A stretch of 14,001 bases of DNA from assembly GCA_964563495.1 (NCBI GenBank), contig CAZLYK010000147.1, positions 1 through 14,001 of the forward strand, given 5' to 3'. This DNA comes from CAZLYK01 sp964563495 (lineage in GTDB: Bacteria > Acidobacteriota > Blastocatellia > RBC074). Positions 9,476-14,001 of this stretch are shown here, piece by piece. Each line of letters starts with the position of its first letter. Within the stretch, counting starts at the first letter, position 1. The notes under the pieces are model-generated. The model did no database searches. It saw nothing but the letters and a program-made list of their open reading frames with translations, and was not told where the DNA came from. The position numbers were made by a program, and so were the translations under genes.

Positions 9476-10489
9476 ATGGCAATCTCGTTTCGCCAAGCGA
9501 TCAAAGTTGGCGCATATATTTTCAGGCAGAAATTCAAGGGGAATAAGCGTTATCCGTTGGTGCTCATGCTGGAGCCGTTGTTTCGCTGCAATCTGGCGTG
9601 TGTCGGGTGCGGGAAGATTCAATATCCGGGCGATATCCTGAAAAAGAATATGACTCCGGAGGAGGCCTTTAAGGCGGCGGAGGAGTGTGGGGCGCCGATC
9701 GTCACGATTGCCGGAGGGGAGCCGCTGCTTCATCCGGAGATCGACGTCATCGTCAATGGGATGGTTGAGCGCAAGAAGTTTGTCTATCTCTGCTCGAATG
9801 CGATCCTGCTCGAAAAGCAGATGGACAGGTTCGAGCCGTCACCCTATCTGACTTTCAGTATCCATCTTGATGGGATGAGCGAGCGGCACGATCATCTGGT
9901 CGACCGCAAAGGGATCTTCGAGCTTGCGGTCAGTGCGATCAGAGAGGCCAAAAGGCGCGGTTTTCGCGTGACGACCAACACGACGGTCTTTGACGGCGAG
10001 GACCCGAAAGAACTGCACCAGATGTTCGATTTCCTCTCCGATCTGGGCGTTGACGGGATGATGATCTCGCCGGGTTACAGCTATGCCTGGGCGCCCGATC
10101 AGGAGCACTTTCTCAAGACGGAACAGACCAAGGCACTCTTCCGCGAAGTCCTGGCTCCGATCCGGAGCAAACGCGGCGAGAAGTGGCAATTCAATCATTC
10201 GCCTTTCTATTTGCGTTTCCTCATGGGTGAGATCGACTACGATTGCACGCCCTGGGGCAACCCGAACTACAATATCTTCGGCTGGCAAAAGCCTTGTTAT
10301 CTGCTCAATGACGGATATGCCGCTTCGTTCAAGGAACTGCTCGAAACGACCGAATGGGAAAGCTATGGCAGGAAGAGCGGCAATCCGAAGTGCCGCGATT
10401 GTATGGTGCATTGTGGTTATGAGCCGACCGCGGTCATCGACGCGACAAGCAGTCTCAAGAACATGATTGCCTCAGTCCGCGGCCTCTGA
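9476..10489 (+). CDS. hpnH: Adenosyl-hopene transferase HpnH (radical SAM)
   Basis: HpnH is a radical-SAM enzyme that joins the adenosyl radical to diploptene, the first step to bacteriohopanepolyols with extended side chains. It acts at the membrane surface on a hopene made by squalene-hopene cyclase. The 337-aa protein matches the family length. The 4Fe-4S motif is C38-x3-C42-x2-C45 within EPLFRCNLACVGCGK, and the SAM-binding GGEP motif is at 80-83. Family-typical blocks include SIHLDG (128-133), the ISPGYSYAWAPDQEHF segment (197-212), PWGNPNYNIFGWQKPCYLL (259-277) and a C-terminal Cys cluster C306, C309, C313. A good SD (GGAGAAGGT, 9459-9467) lies 7 bp after the 45-bp palindrome. The gene implies hopanoids in the membrane. 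No other hpn gene is in the window. Confidence 0.96.
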   Translation: MAISFRQAIKVGAYIFRQKFKGNKRYPLVLMLEPLFRCNLACVGCGKIQYPGDILKKNMTPEEAFKAAEECGAPIVTIAGGEPLLHPEIDVIVNGMVERKKFVYLCSNAILLEKQMDRFEPSPYLTFSIHLDGMSERHDHLVDRKGIFELAVSAIREAKRRGFRVTTNTTVFDGEDPKELHQMFDFLSDLGVDGMMISPGYSYAWAPDQEHFLKTEQTKALFREVLAPIRSKRGEKWQFNHSPFYLRFLMGEIDYDCTPWGNPNYNIFGWQKPCYLLNDGYAASFKELLETTEWESYGRKSGNPKCRDCMVHCGYEPTAVIDATSSLKNMIASVRGL

Positions 10490-10497
10490 CCCCGTCT

Positions 10498-10510
10498 ATC
10501 CTGTCTATTT
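10498..10510. repeat. Fragment of the ACAGGATT repeat between hpnH and the methyltransferase
   Basis: ATCCTGTCTATTT is identical to the outer end of the right arm of the 9350-9452 palindrome (9439-9451). It is preceded by CCCCGTCT (10490-10497), which resembles either an 8-mer array unit or a second, diverged copy of the CTGTCTAT end. Together they occupy most of the 40-bp gap after hpnH. Confidence 0.7.
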
Positions 10511-10529
10511 CTTTCCGGACGAATCGAAG

Positions 10530-11318
10530 ATGATCACTAGTCCCGCCAATGAGAGACTCAAGCACGCGCGCCGCGTCCGTGACGGGCGCGAGCCCGAGCA
10601 GATTTTCATCGAGGGTGAACGGCTGGTCGAGGAATCTTTGCAATCGGGTCTCAGGTTGATCGCCTGCTTTCACGTCTCCGAGCTGAGCGCGCGATCATAT
10701 GCAATCCTGGCTGAGCTGGAACGCCATGGCTGCCCGATCTTTCCCACGGCTGAAGCCGTGCTGGCGACGGTTAGCGACACGGTTCACTCACAGGGATTGA
10801 TCGTGATTGCCGAGCGCCCGGTCTTCACGCTCGATCAGGCGCTCGCTTCGCACGGTGGGGCGGCGCCTTTGGCCGTCTGCCTGGACGCCGTTCAGGACCC
10901 GGGAAACTTCGGGACGATCGTACGCACGGCCGAGGCGGCCGGGGCGGGCGGGGTCATCGCACTCAAGGGATCGGTTGAAGTCTTCGCGCCAAAGACGCTG
11001 CGCAGCTCCATGGGATCGGCCTTTCGCCTGCCCGTCATCGCCGACATCGAGCCGGAAGAACTGATCGCCGGAGCCCGGACCAGGAATGTCGGAATCGTCG
11101 CAACCGCCGCCGGCGCCACGACCAGGTACAGCGAATATGATTGGCGCCGGCCGACCATGGTTATCTTCGGCAACGAGGCACGCGGGATTAGCGCGGACTT
11201 ATTGGAACGTTGTGACGATCTTTTGCGTATTCCTCTGCGCCCCCCCGTCGAATCTCTCAACGTCGCGGCGGCCGCGGCGGCGGTTCTGTTTGAAGCCGCC
11301 AGGCAGAGAGGGAGATGA
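10530..11318 (+). CDS. SpoU/TrmH-family RNA 2'-O-methyltransferase
   Basis: This 262-aa enzyme is a knotted SPOUT methyltransferase that puts a 2'-O-methyl group on rRNA or tRNA using S-adenosylmethionine. I chose ATG 10530, giving MITSPANERLKHARRV, the usual N-terminus of this family. An upstream in-frame TTG at 10467 would overlap hpnH and translate repeat sequence. An N-terminal substrate-binding domain (about 1-95) contains FIEGERLVEE (26-35). The three SPOUT motifs follow: LDAVQDPGNFGTIVRTAEAAG (118-138, N126 and R132), VIFGNEARGIS (211-221, E216) and IPLRPPVESLNVAAAAAAVL (234-253, S242-L-N-V). Motif III has Pro-Pro where many members have Gly, a minor variation. Specificity (RlmB, TsnR-like or other) cannot be assigned. 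It lies 40 bp after hpnH and may be co-transcribed with it; an 8-mer array starts 5 bp after its stop. Confidence 0.92.
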   Translation: MITSPANERLKHARRVRDGREPEQIFIEGERLVEESLQSGLRLIACFHVSELSARSYAILAELERHGCPIFPTAEAVLATVSDTVHSQGLIVIAERPVFTLDQALASHGGAAPLAVCLDAVQDPGNFGTIVRTAEAAGAGGVIALKGSVEVFAPKTLRSSMGSAFRLPVIADIEPEELIAGARTRNVGIVATAAGATTRYSEYDWRRPTMVIFGNEARGISADLLERCDDLLRIPLRPPVESLNVAAAAAAVLFEAARQRGR

Positions 11319-11323
11319 GGAGA

Positions 11324-11419
11324 CGGGGCGACAGGGGGACGGGGCGACGGGGCGACAGGGCGACAGGGCGACAGGGCGACAGGGCGACAGGGCGACAGGG
11401 CGACGGGGGGATGGGGCGA
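11324..11419 (+). repeat. 8-bp G-rich tandem array (12 units)
   Basis: Twelve contiguous 8-bp units are present: CGGGGCGA, CAGGGGGA, CGGGGCGA twice, CAGGGCGA six times, CGGGGGGA and TGGGGCGA. This is the same family as 1-72, 545-611 and 7557-7591. The six identical CAGGGCGA copies suggest recent slippage or expansion. It begins 5 bp after the methyltransferase stop and passes into a short stem-loop (see 11393-11474). Confidence 0.96.
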
Positions 11420-11474
11420 TTGATGATTCAATGATGGGGAGACTCAATCGCCCCGTCCCCCCGTCCCCCCGTCG
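11393..11474. repeat. Stem-loop closing the 8-mer array (ORF-less version of the 1-611 cassette)
   Basis: The left arm 11393-11423 and right arm 11444-11474 are inverted repeats matching at 28 of 31 positions (inner 21 bp at 20 of 21, the one mismatch being a possible G-U pair in RNA). The 20-nt loop is TGATTCAATGATGGGGAGAC. The right arm consists of CCCC-orientation units of the same 8-mer. The structure ends 14 bp before the fhaA ATG. Confidence 0.9.
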
Positions 11475-11488
11475 ATTCTTCTATTACG

Positions 11489-12274
11489 ATGGAAAGAAAT
11501 TCAGGCTTGGTCAACCGCGTGGAAATTTTCATCCGGCGCCTGTTTGAGCGTATTGGAGGAGCGATCGATTTCGCCCTTCGCCGAGGCGGGCAGCAACGAA
11601 CCGATCTGTCCGCACTCATCCCGCAGATCGAGCGCGCCATCGAAAGCCATCTGCGTCAGGAGGGGACCCATTACATCGCGCCCAATCTGATCGAGCTCCG
11701 ATACGATTACGAAACCTACACCAGCATGGGACAGAAGCGGCGCGACTTTCTGGAGCGGGAATTGAGCTCCAACGTTTACGAGTATGCCCACAACCGGCGC
11801 TATCAGATGCAAAATCAGGTTAAAGTCCGGATCGCTTATGACGCCTTTACGCGGGGGCTTGAGATCAAGACAGATTTCGGCGAGGGGGAAAATGCGGTCA
11901 TCATCAGAAGCGATGCCGGGGAAGGGGCGGGAACGGAAACCGGCGCGGAGCCGAAACAGATGTGTGAGGTCATTTTGCAGGGGATCGGCTCCGTTCGTGA
12001 GTTGCGTGCGCGATTGGCCGCCGGGGAAGAGCCGCTCGGCGTCGGTCGCAATATCGCCAACCGGATGGTGATCAAGGATCCAACCGTTTCGAATTTCCAC
12101 GCGGCTTTTGTCCTCAGGCCTGACGGGGCTTTGGAACTGGCCGACCGCGGTAGCGCCAACGGCACCTGCGTCAACGGCGTCCTGCTCGGCTCGGGCGACA
12201 AAGCGATTGTGCGCGACGGCGACCGGGTTCGCTTCGGTGATGTCGAGTTGACTCTTACCTCCCAATCGTTATGA
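11489..12274 (+). CDS. fhaA: FhaA-type protein: DUF3662 domain plus C-terminal FHA domain
   Basis: This 261-aa cytosolic protein has an N-terminal DUF3662/FhaA_N domain (about 8-130; FERIGGAIDFALRRGG, LIPQIERAIESHL and the YIAPNLIELRYDYETYTSM block). An acidic linker (about 131-158) leads to a phosphothreonine-binding FHA domain (about 160-257). The FHA recognition residues are present: G186-R187, S201-x2-H204 in VSNFHAAF, and N224-G225 and N229 in RGSANGTCVNG. In mycobacteria FhaA links Ser/Thr kinase signalling to peptidoglycan synthesis, and the overlapping (ATGA) PBP gene here fits that. The initiation site is uncertain: no SD precedes ATG 11489, because the stem-loop ends just upstream. 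In-frame TTG 11507 and GTG 11519 are alternatives. Leaderless or hairpin-influenced initiation is possible. Confidence 0.88.
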   Translation: MERNSGLVNRVEIFIRRLFERIGGAIDFALRRGGQQRTDLSALIPQIERAIESHLRQEGTHYIAPNLIELRYDYETYTSMGQKRRDFLERELSSNVYEYAHNRRYQMQNQVKVRIAYDAFTRGLEIKTDFGEGENAVIIRSDAGEGAGTETGAEPKQMCEVILQGIGSVRELRARLAAGEEPLGVGRNIANRMVIKDPTVSNFHAAFVLRPDGALELADRGSANGTCVNGVLLGSGDKAIVRDGDRVRFGDVELTLTSQSL

Positions 12275-13992
12275 GCTTCCCCTTCATCGCCACACTGATC
12301 ATTATCGCCGGCTTTGCCTGGTTGATCGTCTCATTACTGCTCTCAGCCGTGCGCTATCGCTCGCGTCAGCCGGGTCTGGCGCAGGCGGAAACGGAACTGC
12401 CGGCGGATTTCGGGCCGCGTTTGACCAGCGGCAGGTTGCGCTATGTGCGCTGGGCCTTTGCTTTGCTGGTGCTGACGGCGCTCGGCTTTCATCTTTATTG
12501 GGGACTCTTTTCGGCCGGGCCGCTGGGCGTCAACCAGATCTATGCCGGATTGAAGGACCGTCGTGATCAGCGCAATCGCCGCGAAGTGGAGAGCTCGTTG
12601 CGCGGGTGGATCTATGACCGTCACCACGACCCGCGGCGGGCCCTGGCCAAATACCGTTATCTCAACGGTCAGATCATCCGCGATTACCCGCTCGGGCCGG
12701 CGGCGGCTCATCTGGTCGGGTACGGTACGCTGCCCCGCGGCGATGCGTGGCTCGAAAGAGCTCTCACCGCTCAAAAACCGCCGCAAAAAGAGAGGACATG
12801 GTGGGAGAAGGTCGTAGCTTTCGGGAGTGAGGATGATCGACCTCCGGTCGGGCAGGATCTGGTCTCGACGATCGACTTTGACCTTCAAAGAGAGGCGTTC
12901 GCACAGCTCAAGGATAAACGCGGCGCGGTCGTCATGCTCCATCCGCAGACCGGAGAGATTCTGGCTCTGGTCAGCAGCCCGAGCTTCGATCCGGCTCATG
13001 TAGAGATCAATGAGCGCTGGAACGAGATGCAGAGCGATATTGGCCGGCAGCCGCTACTCAATCGCGCTTTGAGCGAATATTACTTGCCGGGCTCGACGCT
13101 CAAAACGATCACCGCCGCGGCCGCAATCGAATCACGGCTGGACAACCTGACCTTTACCTGTCGCGGCGAGGGCTGGACGCCGCCCGGTTCGGGCCGCCCG
13201 ATTCGCGACGATGAAGGCGAGGCGCACGGAAGCCTCAATCTGACCGAGGCTTACACACATTCCTGCAACCAGTATTTTGCCCAACTGGGAGTCGAGGTTG
13301 AAAGACAGCGCATGGGAGACGCCGCCGAACGATTCGGCCTCAAGGTCTTCGCTAATGCTCTCGATTCGATCGGCTCCGGTCGCCGCTACCAGCTCTGGAA
13401 TACGGAAAATCGCGTCCTCTCATCCGTGCTCGCTCCCCTCAACTCGACTTTCGTCTCGGGTCGAGGCGTGACCAAGTACGATCTCGCACTGGAATCGATC
13501 GGGCAAGGATATGTCCAGCTGACCCCGCTGCAGATGGCCATGGTCGCGGCTGCCGTAGCCAATCGCGACGGGATGGTCATGCGGCCGACGATCGAGGTCG
13601 GGCGAAAACCGGAAGCCTTGAGCCAGGCTATGTCGCAGCAGACGGCCGCGCGGATGCGCCAGTTGATGGCATTGGTCGTCCAACGCGGCACGGCGAGCGG
13701 GGCCTTCGGCGGCCTCATCCGCGGCCGAATCACCGCGGGCGGCAAAACCGGGACGGCTCAGCGACAGGTCAATGTCATCGATCCACGCACCAATAAACCG
13801 GTAGTTTATCGCGATGCCCGCGGACGCGAACACTTCAGGAAGGAATTCCGCATCGATTCCTGGTTCATCGGCTTCGCCCCGGTCGAAAATCCGCAGATTG
13901 CTTTTGCCGTGGTCATCGAGGGCGGCGGGTACGGAGCCAAAACTTCAGCCCCGATCGCCGGCAACTTGCTCCTCAAGGCGATTAAGAAATAG
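12271..13992 (+). CDS. Class B penicillin-binding protein (FtsI/PBP2-type D,D-transpeptidase)
   Basis: This 573-aa protein cross-links peptidoglycan on the outer face of the cytoplasmic membrane. The transpeptidase triad is S275-T-L-K278, S331-C-N333 and K492-T-G494 (GGKTGTAQ). The class B hallmark GQGYVQLTPLQMA is at 411-423, and a short PBP-dimer-type region (RGWIYDR, 111-117) precedes the catalytic domain. There are two hydrophobic segments (about 5-27 and 60-80) rather than the usual single anchor. The N-terminal non-catalytic domain is short, as in actinobacterial PbpA. Its ATG overlaps the fhaA stop, so translation is coupled, and FHA-dependent control is inferred. RodA/FtsW, the usual partner, is not in view and may lie downstream. 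The TAG stop is itself part of an ACAGGATT-family repeat copy. Confidence 0.94.
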   Translation: MSFPFIATLIIIAGFAWLIVSLLLSAVRYRSRQPGLAQAETELPADFGPRLTSGRLRYVRWAFALLVLTALGFHLYWGLFSAGPLGVNQIYAGLKDRRDQRNRREVESSLRGWIYDRHHDPRRALAKYRYLNGQIIRDYPLGPAAAHLVGYGTLPRGDAWLERALTAQKPPQKERTWWEKVVAFGSEDDRPPVGQDLVSTIDFDLQREAFAQLKDKRGAVVMLHPQTGEILALVSSPSFDPAHVEINERWNEMQSDIGRQPLLNRALSEYYLPGSTLKTITAAAAIESRLDNLTFTCRGEGWTPPGSGRPIRDDEGEAHGSLNLTEAYTHSCNQYFAQLGVEVERQRMGDAAERFGLKVFANALDSIGSGRRYQLWNTENRVLSSVLAPLNSTFVSGRGVTKYDLALESIGQGYVQLTPLQMAMVAAAVANRDGMVMRPTIEVGRKPEALSQAMSQQTAARMRQLMALVVQRGTASGAFGGLIRGRITAGGKTGTAQRQVNVIDPRTNKPVVYRDARGREHFRKEFRIDSWFIGFAPVENPQIAFAVVIEGGGYGAKTSAPIAGNLLLKAIKK

Positions 13993-14001
13993 ACAGGATT
14001 A
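13987..14001 (+). repeat. ACAGGATT-family repeat copy, clipped by window end
   Basis: AAATAGACAGGATTA is a 15-bp exact match to the outer end of the left arm at 9351-9365. It overlaps the end of the PBP gene and supplies its TAG stop. It continues past the window, so whether a full palindrome follows cannot be seen. Confidence 0.8.

Noticed and set aside
10467..10529. Upstream TTG start of the TrmH-like ORF overlapping hpnH
   Set aside because: The extra residues read through hpnH's end and repeat sequence; the family N-terminus begins at ATG 10530.
11324..11419. CRISPR-like array
   Set aside because: Units are contiguous 8-mers with no spacers and no cas genes are present.
10892..11447. 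Reverse ORFs with Ser-Pro-Cys-Arg-Pro-Val-Ala repeats
   Set aside because: Low-complexity translation of the 8-mer array, not a real repeat protein.

Overview
The window looks like a chromosomal segment of a GC-rich, hopanoid-producing Gram-negative-type bacterium. Acidobacteriota (Blastocatellia-like) is my best guess. It rests on the mix of MEP-pathway genes, hpnH, a DUF3662/FHA protein next to a penicillin-binding protein, secreted proteins with Pro/Ala/Lys-rich mature N-termini, and short intergenic repeat families. This assignment is inference, because no rRNA or other phylogenetic marker is present.

Layout. (1) 1-611: a low-GC four-helix-bundle (S23/23S-intervening-sequence family) ORF lies between two arrays of an 8-bp G-rich unit in opposite orientations, so the ORF sits in the loop of a potential long stem. 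(2) 629-6943: a probable six-gene forward operon. It holds a membrane-anchored PIN-TRAM protein (YacL type), ispD, ispF, thymidine phosphorylase, a nucleoside-binding BMP/PnrA-type lipoprotein and its double-ABC ATPase. The permeases expected after the ATPase are absent. (3) 6967-7488: a convergent reverse-strand gene for a small secreted helical protein of unknown function. (4) 7676-9331: a secreted M28 metallopeptidase, transcribed divergently from (3). (5) 9350-9452: a perfect 45-bp inverted repeat. (6) 9476-11318: hpnH (adenosyl-hopene transferase) and a SpoU/TrmH-family RNA methyltransferase. (7) 11324-11474: a second 8-mer array that folds back on itself with no ORF. (8) 11489-13992: fhaA and a class B penicillin-binding protein, overlapping by ATGA.

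Functional logic. IspD and IspF make isoprenoid precursors, which hopanoid synthesis (hpnH) draws on. Thymidine phosphorylase with the BMP/ABC pair suggests nucleoside uptake and salvage. The FHA-PBP pair suggests peptidoglycan synthesis for elongation or division, controlled by phosphorylation.

The least ordinary material is the repeats. Two families, an 8-mer GGGGCGAY array and an ACAGGATT-based palindrome, punctuate almost every operon boundary. The 8-mer family appears both with a four-helix-bundle ORF inside it and as an empty stem-loop. That resembles the architecture of 23S rRNA intervening sequences, but outside an rRNA gene.
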